Shown here: piece by piece, positions 24,396-32,233 of the stretch | Layout of the letters: every line of letters begins with the position of its first letter | Position numbering within the stretch: the first letter of the stretch is position 1 | NCBI GenBank assembly: GCA_900696495.1 | Contig: CAADGI010000005.1 | Span: 124,001 to 188,000 of the forward strand | Length of the DNA stretch: 64,000 nt | Direction of reading: 5' to 3' | Origin: an uncultured Alphaproteobacteria bacterium | GTDB taxonomy: Bacteria; Pseudomonadota; Alphaproteobacteria; Micavibrionales; Micavibrionaceae | Made by a program: the position numbers and the translations under genes | The notes under the pieces: generated by a model | What the model saw: the letters and a program-made list of their open reading frames with translations, nothing else | What the model was told of the DNA's origin: nothing | Databases searched by the model: none

Positions 24396-24847
24396 ATCGC
24401 ATGAACGCGCTGGCCAACCTGAATCTTTCAAAAACTGAGACAGAAACCCTCAAGGCCGGGATCGTCGAAATTCTCAGCGAGGATAATTTTCTCGGCTATT
24501 CGAAACCTTCCTATTTCGAAGAAAAAATAAAATTGGCGCTGCAGGTTAAAAAATTTTATTGCTCCATCGCGCTCAATCCGCATTTCGAAATCGACGATAT
24601 AATAAAGGAATCCGGGCATACGCTGGCCACACTCGCCGCCGCGAATGGCTATGATTTTCTGATGTGCCGGTTCAAGGAAAGAGGCGTTGATTTAACCAGG
24701 CCCGCGCCCAATGGCCTCACGCCCGCCGCCGCGGCCTGGAACGGCAGACATCAGAAAGTTCTCAACAAGCTTGAAGATCTGGGCATTCCGCTTGGACAAT
24801 ACAGCCAGCCCGTCAACTCCCCCTACGTGCTGCACCACACGCCTTGA
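24392..24847 (+). CDS. ankyrin-repeat-like protein, about 151 residues
   Basis: The likely start is GTG 24392, giving a 4-bp GTGA overlap with the preceding stop, a junction type also used elsewhere in this window (34997, 50000). ATG 24401 is the alternative. Residues about 70-135 carry ankyrin-like units (SGHTLATLAAANGYDFLMCRF, KERGVDLTRPAPNGLTPAAAA). It is related to the preceding gene's repeat part. Unknown function. Confidence 0.65.
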   Translation: MNRMNALANLNLSKTETETLKAGIVEILSEDNFLGYSKPSYFEEKIKLALQVKKFYCSIALNPHFEIDDIIKESGHTLATLAAANGYDFLMCRFKERGVDLTRPAPNGLTPAAAAWNGRHQKVLNKLEDLGIPLGQYSQPVNSPYVLHHTP

Positions 24848-24905
24848 CCTCGTCCGCGCCTGCGCCCCATTTGAAAAACCCGTCATAACCCGCTACAAAC
24901 AGCGC

Positions 24906-26024
24906 ATGACAGGCAGAAAACCCGCCATATACCTCGATTATAACGCGACCGCCCCCCTGCGGCCGGAGGCGCTGGCCGCCGTGAACGCCGCGCTGGCCGC
25001 GCCGCATAACGCGTCGTCCGTCCATTCTTACGGCCGCGCCGCGCACAAGATGATCGAGGATGCGAGGCAACAGGTCGCCGCGCTCGTGAACTGCCCGCCC
25101 GCGCAGGTGATTTTCAATTCCGGCGCGACCGAAGGCAACAACACGGTCCTTAAATATTTTGCGAAGGAGCGCATTCTCGTCTCCGCGATCGAGCATCCGT
25201 CCGTCCTCGAGGCCGCGCCTGCGTCCGAAAAAATTCCGGTCGACAAACACGGCATCGTCGATCTGGACGCGCTGGAAACTCTGCTCAAAAAAAATAAAAC
25301 CGCGCTTGTCTCGGTCATGATGGTGAACAACGAAACCGGCGTGATCCAGCCCGTCGATAAAATTTCCGCTCTCGCTAAAAAACACGGGGCGCTCTTTCAC
25401 TGCGACGCCGTGCAGGCCGCCGGGAAAATTTCCATCGACATGTCGCCCGGCCATATCGACTTCCTCACGCTCTCCGCGCACAAGATCGGCGGGCCGCAGG
25501 GCGCGGGCGCATTGTGCCTCGGCATCTGCGGCATCACGCCGACATTGCTGGACGGCGGCGGTCAGGAGAAAAAAGCGCGCCCCGGCACCCAGAACACCGC
25601 CGCCATCGCCGGCTTCGGCGCCGCCGCGGCAACCGCCACGCGCGATCTGCCGCCCACCGCTACCCACACAACTAAATTGCGCGATAGATTGGAAAATACA
25701 TTATGTAAAATAAATAAGAGTATAGTCATTCATTCTAAGAAAGCAGCCCGCGTACCAAACACCACGCTCTTCTCTCTACCCGGCGCATCGTCCGAAACCC
25801 TGCTCATGGCGTTCGATCTTGAGGGGCTCTGCCTCTCCAACGGCTCCGCCTGCGCCTCCGGCAGCGTCAAACCAAGCCACGTTCTGAAAGCCATGAACGC
25901 CGAAAGCGCCGGCACCATCCGCGTCTCCACCGGCTGGGCCTCAACTGAAAACGACATAGATCAATTTCTCGCGGCCTTTGAAAAAATCGCCGCGCGCATG
26001 AACAGGAAAACCGTAAATGCCTAA
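24906..26024 (+). CDS. cysteine desulfurase (NifS/IscS type)
   Basis: A 372-residue PLP enzyme. The N-terminal IYLDYNATAPLRPEAL, GATEGNN, the PLP Lys in TLSAHKIGGPQGAG, and the catalytic Cys in LSNGSACASGS identify a class I (NifS/IscS-like) desulfurase. It mobilises sulfur from cysteine as a persulfide for Fe-S clusters or thio-modified tRNA. The frame is open to 24711, but ATG 24906 is the natural start. It overlaps the ferredoxin gene by 8 bp. No iscU, hscA/B or iscR accompanies it. The spacer 24848-24905 shows no feature. Confidence 0.92.
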   Translation: MTGRKPAIYLDYNATAPLRPEALAAVNAALAAPHNASSVHSYGRAAHKMIEDARQQVAALVNCPPAQVIFNSGATEGNNTVLKYFAKERILVSAIEHPSVLEAAPASEKIPVDKHGIVDLDALETLLKKNKTALVSVMMVNNETGVIQPVDKISALAKKHGALFHCDAVQAAGKISIDMSPGHIDFLTLSAHKIGGPQGAGALCLGICGITPTLLDGGGQEKKARPGTQNTAAIAGFGAAAATATRDLPPTATHTTKLRDRLENTLCKINKSIVIHSKKAARVPNTTLFSLPGASSETLLMAFDLEGLCLSNGSACASGSVKPSHVLKAMNAESAGTIRVSTGWASTENDIDQFLAAFEKIAARMNRKTVNA

Positions 26025-26355
26025 AATCACTTTCCTCCAGCCCGACGGCGCGTCCCGAACCATCGATGCCGACGAAAACCTTTCCATCATGCAGGCCGCG
26101 ACCGAAAACCGCATCGACGGCATCGAAGGCGCGTGCGGCGGCTGCATGGCCTGCGCGACCTGCCACGTCTATATTCATCCCGATTGGGCCCAGCGCGTCG
26201 CCGCCGAGGACAACGAGCAATCCGAGGAGGAAATCGACATGCTCGACACCGCGTCGGACATCCGCGAAACCTCGCGCCTCGGCTGCCAGATCAAACTGAC
26301 GAACGCGCTCGACGGCCTCGTCGTCGCTCTTCCCGGCACCAAAACAGGTTGGTGA
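26017..26355 (+). CDS. fdx: 2Fe-2S ferredoxin, adrenodoxin type
   Basis: A 112-residue ferredoxin. The cluster Cys pattern is C-x5-C-x2-C in GACGGCMACATCHVY, with the fourth Cys in SRLGCQIKL. The EEIDMLDTA segment is the adrenodoxin/Isc-Fdx recognition helix. It likely donates electrons in Fe-S assembly, supported by translational overlap with the cysteine desulfurase. It could also serve a P450 or oxygenase. Confidence 0.93.
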   Translation: MPKITFLQPDGASRTIDADENLSIMQAATENRIDGIEGACGGCMACATCHVYIHPDWAQRVAAEDNEQSEEEIDMLDTASDIRETSRLGCQIKLTNALDGLVVALPGTKTGW

Positions 26356-26451
26356 TTTCTTGCCATGCCCGCGCAGGCGGGGACGGGGTAACAAATTCCG
26401 TTTTGCAACCTAGATTATAAAAGACATTATTTTTTTAAAAGGAGATTCCCC

Positions 26452-26841
26452 ATGCCCCGTTATGTTGACGGCTTCGTCATTGCGATCAAAAAATCGAAAC
26501 TGAGGGCCTATAAAAAAATGGCCGCCGCTGCCGGGAAAATCTGGCTGAAATACGGCGCGCTGGAATATGTGGAATGCGCAGGCGATGACCTGAATATTAA
26601 AATGTGCCTGCCTTTTACTAAACTTGCGAAAACCAAACCCGGCGAAACAGTTGTGTTTTCCTACATTGTTTACAAATCCCGCAAGCATCGCGATGCCGTA
26701 AACAAAAAAGTCATGGCCGACCCGAAAATACATGAAATGTGTCCCGACCCGAAGGACATGCCGTTTTCGATGAACAAGATGGCCTATGGCGGTTTCACCG
26801 CGATGGTCGATCTCAGCGCCAAAAAGAAGCCCCGCAGGTAA
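26452..26841 (+). CDS. DUF1428 family protein
   Basis: A 129-residue soluble protein with the DUF1428 start (RYVDGFVIAIKKSKLRAYKKMA) and the late MAYGGFTAMVDL segment. It has a dimeric ferredoxin-like fold by family; function unknown. A strong RBS, AAGGAG, lies 7 nt before the ATG. The gap before it (26356-26451) holds a family A palindrome around 26362-26385 and an AT-rich promoter-like stretch. Confidence 0.85.
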   Translation: MPRYVDGFVIAIKKSKLRAYKKMAAAAGKIWLKYGALEYVECAGDDLNIKMCLPFTKLAKTKPGETVVFSYIVYKSRKHRDAVNKKVMADPKIHEMCPDPKDMPFSMNKMAYGGFTAMVDLSAKKKPRR

Positions 26842-26923
26842 CGCGCGGTTTCTTGCATTTTTCTGGAACCCCCGCCTCCCCGTGCCCGTTGGCTTTCTCA
26901 AGCGAAACGAAAAGGAGAAAATC

Positions 26924-27073
26924 ATGCGCAGCACAAATTTCCGCAACGGCCAGAACAAAGGCATGAACAGCGTCAAGGGACGCCGCTTCAAAAAAGCGGG
27001 CGGCCAGTCCGGCGGCGCCGGCTATAACGAGCGCGCCGTCGGCCGAGCCCATGAACAGGGCGACAGCGCGTAA
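26924..27073 (+). CDS. small basic protein, 49 residues
   Basis: It starts at ATG 26924 behind a strong AAAGGAG and ends in TAA, whose last A is also the first base of the next ATG (TAATG). The product is rich in Gly, Arg, Lys and Asn and has no hydrophobic segment, so it is probably disordered and may bind nucleic acid (inference). I do not recognise a family. It forms a two-gene unit with 27073-27249. Confidence 0.6.
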   Translation: MRSTNFRNGQNKGMNSVKGRRFKKAGGQSGGAGYNERAVGRAHEQGDSA

Positions 27074-27249
27074 TGGATAAATTTACAGGGAAAAAACCGC
27101 CGCGCCCCGATGTGGGGCCGGCGGGCGACATGCACAAGGGCGACCGCGCACGCCAGCATGCGCCCGAATACGTCAAGCAAACGCGCGTGAAGAAAAAAGA
27201 CAATTCCAAAACGCCCAGGGACAGACTTCCCGGGAACGCCTGGGAATAA
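27073..27249 (+). CDS. small basic protein, 58 residues
   Basis: ATG 27073 overlaps the previous stop (TAATG), which is typical of translational reinitiation. The product is very rich in Lys, Arg, Pro and Asp without a hydrophobic stretch, and ends PGNAWE. No known domain. Tight coupling to the upstream small gene is the main evidence that it is real. Confidence 0.55.
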   Translation: MDKFTGKKPPRPDVGPAGDMHKGDRARQHAPEYVKQTRVKKKDNSKTPRDRLPGNAWE

Positions 27250-27400
27250 TCTCCGCTGCGCGCGCAATCGATGGCCTCCTTCCGGGTTTAAAAACCGTTT
27301 GGGGTTCTTCTTTGTGTTCATAAAAAATATAGGAAATAAGAAGTTTCAAAATTATTTACCGACAAAGACAAATAACAAAAAATAATGTTATCTTCTCTGA

Positions 27401-28513
27401 ATGAAAATCTTCTCATTAACTTTCATTCTTTTAGCTTTCATAAGCACTCGTGGGCTTGCTGCGGATAATGCCAATCTTAATTATGTTTACACTGATGTGG
27501 GAACAAAAGCTGGACCGTCAATAATATTAAATGACATACTATGGGTATTTGGCCCTGAAAGATTTATGGCTTTTAATGAAAAATTATCCGTAGCACGTTT
27601 CTCAGGCCCACATAAAATCGACGGTTACGCTCAATATATACGCAAGCTTCCTGATGACACTCTGATAATCGCAGGCCTGAATTATAAAGGCTTTGATATA
27701 CTTGGAAAGGACACACGTCAGGGAATTATTTTAAAATGGAATCCTAAAAAACTTTCCGATCCAGTAGAAAAATTTATTGAATTGGGCAAAACATCGCATG
27801 GCCTCGAAATTAATGCCCATGATCAACCAGTTTTATTATCAAGCAAAGATGGATATACGCTTACAATCTTCAGCACCTCCTTGAATAAGCTGAATAGTGT
27901 ACCCTTCGGATCCGGCGGCGCAGCAAGCATGGCTATTACCGACCAAAATAACTATGTCGTCATTGGTTTTGATCACAACGAAAATTCTAGCGGTATTGTT
28001 CCAACCTACTGGGAGTATTCCTCAGACTTAAAATTAATAACAAAAAAGCAACTCACCAGTGATACACGGCCTTCAGGCAGCAACTTGGTTGCAATCAATG
28101 TTCTTCCCTATAAAGACAGCCTATATTTGATATACGGTTGGGATCGCAGCGGAATAAAAAAAGAAAATCCTGATGAAGTGACCATTAAAAAAATGCAGAA
28201 CGGAACGGATATTTGGGAACAAAAAATTCCTTATCATCACAATATGGTTTTTTACGTGTCGAATAATGGAGCGTTAAACGCGCTATATGGCAAAGTGGAC
28301 AACATCCATCAATTTATTTTCAATGCCGAAGATGGAAAGAAAACAACAAAAATCTTAAATAGGCCTACCACACCCGTGCAGTGTTTCCCGCCAGAGTGGA
28401 AATATGATCTTGTAGAAGTTCTTTCATCTGATAAAAAACCATTGCTGGTAATACGCGGAGACCCTCTAAATCACGCTGAAGCTGGCTGCACCACGGTAGC
28501 CGAAATAAATTAG
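27401..28513 (+). CDS. secreted hypothetical protein, AT-rich gene
   Basis: A 370-residue protein with a signal peptide (MKIFSLTFILLAFISTRGLAADN). The mature part looks beta-rich with repeated short hydrophobic strands (for example DDTLIIAGLNYKG, NNYVVIGFDHNENS), reminiscent of a beta-propeller, but I cannot name a family. Codon use is strongly AT-biased compared with nearly all other genes here, which suggests recent transfer. The gap 27250-27400 is AT-rich and holds nothing else I recognise. Confidence 0.65.
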   Translation: MKIFSLTFILLAFISTRGLAADNANLNYVYTDVGTKAGPSIILNDILWVFGPERFMAFNEKLSVARFSGPHKIDGYAQYIRKLPDDTLIIAGLNYKGFDILGKDTRQGIILKWNPKKLSDPVEKFIELGKTSHGLEINAHDQPVLLSSKDGYTLTIFSTSLNKLNSVPFGSGGAASMAITDQNNYVVIGFDHNENSSGIVPTYWEYSSDLKLITKKQLTSDTRPSGSNLVAINVLPYKDSLYLIYGWDRSGIKKENPDEVTIKKMQNGTDIWEQKIPYHHNMVFYVSNNGALNALYGKVDNIHQFIFNAEDGKKTTKILNRPTTPVQCFPPEWKYDLVEVLSSDKKPLLVIRGDPLNHAEAGCTTVAEIN

Positions 28514-28528
28514 GAGTTAATTGAGACG

Positions 28529-28780
28529 ATGGAAAACAACGTAATTAAAATGGTCGAGCGATTTGGAGAGGTTTGTTACTGGATGGGGTGTCTTGGAGTC
28601 CTGATAGCATTTCCTTTTGGGTACGACGAAGCGCCTCTCGGAAACGACGGCAAAGAGGACCGAGCTCTCAATGTCATTGTAGGTCTTTTCTACGCAGTGC
28701 CGGTTTGGCTCGCTGGTTTTTGGATGAGATACATCCTGACGGGACGATGGTTGCTCAAGAAACGCGAAGATATTTCTTAA
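28529..28780 (+). CDS. small membrane protein, 83 residues
   Basis: It follows the secreted protein gene by 15 bp, with GGAG overlapping the preceding stop. Two hydrophobic segments (about 15-32 and 52-70) suggest two membrane helices with a short charged loop between. It is probably co-transcribed with the upstream gene. No recognised family. Confidence 0.5.
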   Translation: MENNVIKMVERFGEVCYWMGCLGVLIAFPFGYDEAPLGNDGKEDRALNVIVGLFYAVPVWLAGFWMRYILTGRWLLKKREDIS

Positions 28781-29116
28781 ATAAAGTCGGGCACAAAAGT
28801 ATAATAATAGGAATTAATTCCTGTACTTTCCCGCCGCTTTTTGCTACCCTTTGTCCATGCTTTACCCCCACCGAACACACCGCCCCTCTCTTCTCCGTGA
28901 ACTCCGTGCGCTCCGTGTTTCATTTATTTTGCATTATGACAAACAATTCCAATCAAACTATTCAAAAAAACAAAAAAATGACGACCGGACTATTAAACCG
29001 CCCCCCCCTCGCAAAAGCGCCGTAGTGAAACCGGATCCCTCCGCGAATTCAAAGGCTTATTTTTCGCCGCCCCGCCAATTTGCTTTTCGCAGCCGTAAAA
29101 CCCTATATTCCCCGGC
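28781..29116. other. gene-free stretch between the AT-rich pair and mnmA
   Basis: This 336-bp gap holds a GGAATTAATTCC palindrome near 28810, half of a family C repeat (28893-28920) and an AT-rich run. A 29-codon frame from ATG 28937 has no RBS and I do not call it. No convincing promoter was singled out for mnmA. Confidence 0.6.
28893..28920. repeat. half copy of family C repeat
   Basis: Three CTCCGTG units in direct order, nearly identical to the right arm at 8441-8480. No matching left arm is seen, so it is a fragment. Confidence 0.6.
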
Positions 29117-30268
29117 ATGACAAAGAACAGCCTCGGCATAGCAAAGGAACCCAAGGATACCCGCGTGGTCGTCGCCATGTCGGGCGGGGTCGATTCATCC
29201 GTCGCCGCCGCGCTGCTGCACGAACAGGGCTACGACGTCGTCGGCGTCACGCTCCAGCTCTACGACCACGGGGCCGCCACCGCGAAATCGAAAACCTGCT
29301 GCGCCGGCCAGGACATCCACGACGCCCGCCGCGTCGCCGATGCGCGTGGCTTTCCGCACTACGTTTTGAATTACGAAAGCAATTTCCGCGAGAGCGTGAT
29401 CGATGACTTCGCCGACTCCTACATCCGCGGCGAAACACCCATCCCCTGCGTGCGCTGCAACCAATCCGTCAAGTTCCGCGATTTGCTCCGCGTCGCGAAC
29501 GATCTCGGCGCCGACTGCATGGTGACGGGCCACTATGTGCAGCGCGTGAATGGCGACCGCCGCGCCGAGCTCCACCGCGCCATCGACGACACGAAAGACC
29601 AGAGCTATTTCCTCTTCGCCACCACGCAGGAACAGCTGGATTTCCTGAGGTTTCCGCTGGGCGGCTGGACGAAAGACATCACGCGCAAACACGCCGAGCG
29701 GCTTGGCCTGCTCACTGCCGACAAGCCGGACTCGCAGGATATCTGCTTCGTCCCCGGCGGCGACTATACAAAAGTGGTCAAGAAAATCCGCCCGGAAGCC
29801 GGAAAGCCCGGCGAGATCGTCCATGTCGACGGCCGCGTGCTTGGCACGCATGACGGCATCATCCATTTCACCATCGGCCAGCGCAAAGGTCTCGGCATCG
29901 GCGGCGGCCACAGCGACGACAACAACCCGTTCTATGTCCTGCGCATCGACCCGGCGAAAAACCAGGTCGTCGTCGGCCCGAAAGAAGCCCTCGCGAAGGA
30001 CCTTTTGTATGTGAAAGAATGCAATTGGCTTTCTTCTCCCTCTCCCCGGCGGGGAGAGGGCCGGGGTGAAGGGGAAGCGGCTACAATAAAATTCCGCTCC
30101 TCGATGAAGCCCGTTCCCGCCACTATATTAAGGAACGGCGCCGAGGCCGAAATCCGGCTCGAGAGCCCTCAGTACGGCATCTCCCCCGGCCAGGCCTGCG
30201 TTTTTTACGACGGCAGCCGCGTCCTCGGCGGGGGCTGGATTAGCGGAACCGGCAAGCAGCCTGCGTAG
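29117..30268 (+). CDS. mnmA: tRNA-specific 2-thiouridylase MnmA with in-frame repeat insertion
   Basis: A 383-residue enzyme that thiolates U34 of Lys, Glu and Gln tRNAs using ATP and relayed sulfur. The PP-loop [15 protein letters not shown], the catalytic Cys in [12 protein letters not shown] and the second Cys in [11 protein letters not shown] are present, with the C-terminal beta-barrel from about 285. In the barrel, after KECNW, a stretch [15 protein letters not shown] does not fit the family and coincides with a palindromic element (30034-30076). It works in the same pathway as the split MnmC genes at 6713-8364. Confidence 0.94.
   Translation: MTKNSLGIAKEPKDTRVVVAMSGGVDSSVAAALLHEQGYDVVGVTLQLYDHGAATAKSKTCCAGQDIHDARRVADARGFPHYVLNYESNFRESVIDDFADSYIRGETPIPCVRCNQSVKFRDLLRVANDLGADCMVTGHYVQRVNGDRRAELHRAIDDTKDQSYFLFATTQEQLDFLRFPLGGWTKDITRKHAERLGLLTADKPDSQDICFVPGGDYTKVVKKIRPEAGKPGEIVHVDGRVLGTHDGIIHFTIGQRKGLGIGGGHSDDNNPFYVLRIDPAKNQVVVGPKEALAKDLLYVKECNWLSSPSPRRGEGRGEGEAATIKFRSSMKPVPATILRNGAEAEIRLESPQYGISPGQACVFYDGSRVLGGGWISGTGKQPA
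30034..30076. repeat. family B palindromic element inside mnmA
   Basis: CCCTCTCCCC and GGGGAGAGGG form a near-perfect dyad (30038-30060), followed by CCGGGGTGAAGGGGA. It is translated in frame on the plus strand as an [14 protein letters not shown] stretch. The core and the translated phase are the same as in anmK at 15644-15693. Confidence 0.8.
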
Positions 30269-30284
30269 CTTTAGCGAAGCAGGC

Positions 30285-30313
30285 TTGCAAAATCCTTCCG
30301 GAAAGGCCATAAA
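30285..30313 (+). promoter_or_regulatory. promoter for tRNA-CAU gene
   Basis: TTGCAA (30285-30290) and CATAAA (30308-30313) with 17-bp spacing. The -10 ends 14 bp before the tRNA 5' end. Confidence 0.55.
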
Positions 30314-30327
30314 ACCCCTCGCACCAT

Positions 30328-30402
30328 GGCGGTGTAGCTCAGTGGTAGAGCAGAGGAATCATAATCCTTGTGTCCGGGGTTCAAATCCCTGCACCGCCAC
30401 CA
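30328..30402 (+). tRNA. tRNA with CAU anticodon, probably elongator tRNA-Met
   Basis: A 75-nt cloverleaf including encoded CCA. The acceptor stem GGCGGTG pairs with CACCGCC, the D-arm is GCTC...GAGC, the anticodon stem GAGGA/TCCTT holds loop ATCATAA (anticodon CAT), and the T-arm contains GGTTCAAAT. Initiator hallmarks (C1-A72 mismatch, GGG anticodon stem pairs) are absent. Elongator Met is most likely; Ile with lysidine-modified CAU is possible. Confidence 0.9.
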
Positions 30403-30516
30403 TCTCCCCTTTTACCCCCACATCATTGTATGCAAAAACGCTGAAAATATTGGCTTTCAGGCGAGTTTCTGCAACACTTCACGAAGCTTTAAACCTTCCC
30501 GAATAAACTCAATTCC

Positions 30517-30726
30517 ATGATCAGATATTACGAACATCGCAATCGCGAGGAAATTCAGGCCATTCTGTTCGGCGCATTTCTGGTCGCCTTTTTCGTCGGT
30601 TGCATCGCGGTTTCTGTCGCCAGCGCAAAACCGCTCATTCTCGGCACAGAACTGAACTCTAATGGAACTGTCGAATATCTATGTCTTGGAAATGGCTGTG
30701 AGAATCTCGCGCCAATGGACTGGTAA
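30517..30726 (+). CDS. small membrane or secreted protein, 69 residues
   Basis: A charged N-terminus (MIRYYEHRNREE) is followed by one hydrophobic segment (about 16-36) and a short extracytoplasmic tail containing two Cys (YLCLGNGCENL). There is no clear RBS, so the call is moderate. It lies between the tRNA and the CDGSH gene on the same strand. Confidence 0.45.
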   Translation: MIRYYEHRNREEIQAILFGAFLVAFFVGCIAVSVASAKPLILGTELNSNGTVEYLCLGNGCENLAPMDW

Positions 30727-30755
30727 AACCCGTTCAAATCCCCTAAAACGCTTCC

Positions 30756-31007
30756 ATGACACTGAAACCCGAAATCGCAGGCAATTCGCCTGTTACAGTC
30801 GAGCTTGAGAAGGACAAACTCTATTCCTTCTGCACTTGCGGCAAATCCCAGAAACAACCCTTCTGCGACGGCGCGCACAAAGGCTCCGAATTCCGCTCCC
30901 ACAAATTCACCCCGACGGAAAGCGGTTCGGCGTCGCTCTGCATGTGCAAACACACCAAAACGCCGCCTTATTGCGACGGATCGCACAACGAAGTCTGCGG
31001 AAAATAA
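30756..31007 (+). CDS. double CDGSH iron-sulfur domain protein
   Basis: An 83-residue protein with two CDGSH motifs: CTCGKSQKQPFCDGAH (about residues 27-42) and CMCKHTKTPPYCDGSH (about 62-77). Each has the C-x-C-x(8)-C-x3-H ligand set for one 2Fe-2S cluster. Short tandem CDGSH proteins of this type are common in proteobacteria; they are redox or cluster-transfer proteins of unclear role. It directly abuts the stop of the convergent gene at 31008. Confidence 0.92.
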   Translation: MTLKPEIAGNSPVTVELEKDKLYSFCTCGKSQKQPFCDGAHKGSEFRSHKFTPTESGSASLCMCKHTKTPPYCDGSHNEVCGK

Positions 31008-31676
31008 TCAGGGCTGTTTATCGCTGTCCTGCTTCAGCAACTCATCCTGCTGGGCGTAAAGATCCTTAATGTGCTGCTGCAGGCGCTCCGCTTCGGCCTC
31101 ATCTTCGGGATTCTTGAAAGTAAAAATATGGGTTTCAGGAACGACCTTGAACGTCTCGCGCTTGTTGTAATAAAACCGCATCAAATCTTCATAGGCCGTA
31201 AGAATATCGTTCTCGGCGGCGAAATAACCGATATAAACCTGACCTTGCGCCTGCTTCATATCCGCCCATTTTTTTAAAATTCCCGTCTGCACATTTTCCG
31301 GCTGACCTTCCACAAGACCGGCGATTTCAGTTTCGGCATCCTCGAAAATCTTGATCACATTCGCCATGCGCTTGCGCAGCGAGGGAATAAGCATTTGCAC
31401 GAGTTGATAGTTTTCCTCAACGTAAACCGGATCGCTCAAATTGCGCGGACCTGTCGCTTCAACCAGAACCTTGCGCTCCTGTTTATAATCGATCATGCCT
31501 GCATGCACATTTTGGAGAAATTTATTGAGAAAATCCTCGAAACTCTGGTTCAGCGCATCACGCGCCGCGCGTTCTTTCTGCTCGGCGGCATATTGCTTGT
31601 AATAAACGCCGCCGCCGATGCCGAGAATAACAACCGCGACAATTGCAGGAACGATAAATTTAAGCGTTTTCTGCAT
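31008..31676 (-). CDS. hypothetical single-pass membrane protein, 222 residues
   Basis: An N-terminal membrane helix (about 6-27) is followed by a helical, mostly charged periplasmic domain and a Gln/Glu-rich coiled-coil C-terminus. The start overlaps the preceding stop by one base (TGATG), making it third in an operon behind an MFS carrier and a nucleosidase. No domain recognised. Confidence 0.65.
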   Translation of the reverse strand: MQKTLKFIVPAIVAVVILGIGGGVYYKQYAAEQKERAARDALNQSFEDFLNKFLQNVHAGMIDYKQERKVLVEATGPRNLSDPVYVEENYQLVQMLIPSLRKRMANVIKIFEDAETEIAGLVEGQPENVQTGILKKWADMKQAQGQVYIGYFAAENDILTAYEDLMRFYYNKRETFKVVPETHIFTFKNPEDEAEAERLQQHIKDLYAQQDELLKQDSDKQP

Positions 31677-32233
31677 CAGTAACCGGCCTTCGCGAGCGCT
31701 TCTTTCAGCCTTTCCGCCGTATCATGCAGGGCTTCATGCCAATCCTTGTGCGCGTCGTCATTCGCGCCGTCGGAAACATATTTCAGGCACATAAACGGCA
31801 TTTTTTCACGCTGGCAGATGAGCGCCAGCGCATAGGCTTCCATATCCACGACGTCGAAATTTTCCGCGCCAGCCGTCGCATCAAAATTATCGCCGCTGCC
31901 GCACACGCCCTCGGGAAATCCTTTCGCATGAACGCCGTGACTGATGACGATCGGGTCATCGGAAAACGGCGTCTTCCATTTCTCAAAACCCAGCGCGGTG
32001 ACGTCCATATCGCGCTGAATAAACGATGTGCAGCTAATGATCGATCCACCCGCATGCTTGCGGCTTCCCGCCGTGCCCATATTGATGACAAGAGCAGGTT
32101 TTTCTTTTTTCAGCCGCGACGTCAGCGCATAAGCGGCGTTAACCTTGCCGATGCCGGAATGCAGAACATCGTAGCCCGAAAAAACATCCTGGCTTTCCTC
32201 TTTCATCGCGAAAACGAGTAACGGTTTGCTCAA
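31676..32233 (-). CDS. MTA/SAH nucleosidase-like phosphorylase superfamily protein
   Basis: A 185-residue protein of the purine nucleoside phosphorylase/MtnN superfamily, shorter than the usual 230. SGIGKVNAAYAL, VINMGTAGS, FDVVDMEAYALALIC (ribose-binding Met-Glu) and the catalytic Asp in YVSDGAND are present. It likely hydrolyses 5'-methylthioadenosine, S-adenosylhomocysteine or a related nucleoside. It overlaps the MFS gene stop by 4 bp. Confidence 0.8.
   Translation of the reverse strand: MSKPLLVFAMKEESQDVFSGYDVLHSGIGKVNAAYALTSRLKKEKPALVINMGTAGSRKHAGGSIISCTSFIQRDMDVTALGFEKWKTPFSDDPIVISHGVHAKGFPEGVCGSGDNFDATAGAENFDVVDMEAYALALICQREKMPFMCLKYVSDGANDDAHKDWHEALHDTAERLKEALAKAGY

Noticed and set aside
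28937-29026. 29-codon frame upstream of mnmA
   Set aside because: No Shine-Dalgarno, low-complexity composition and position inside a repeat-bearing gap; not enough support.
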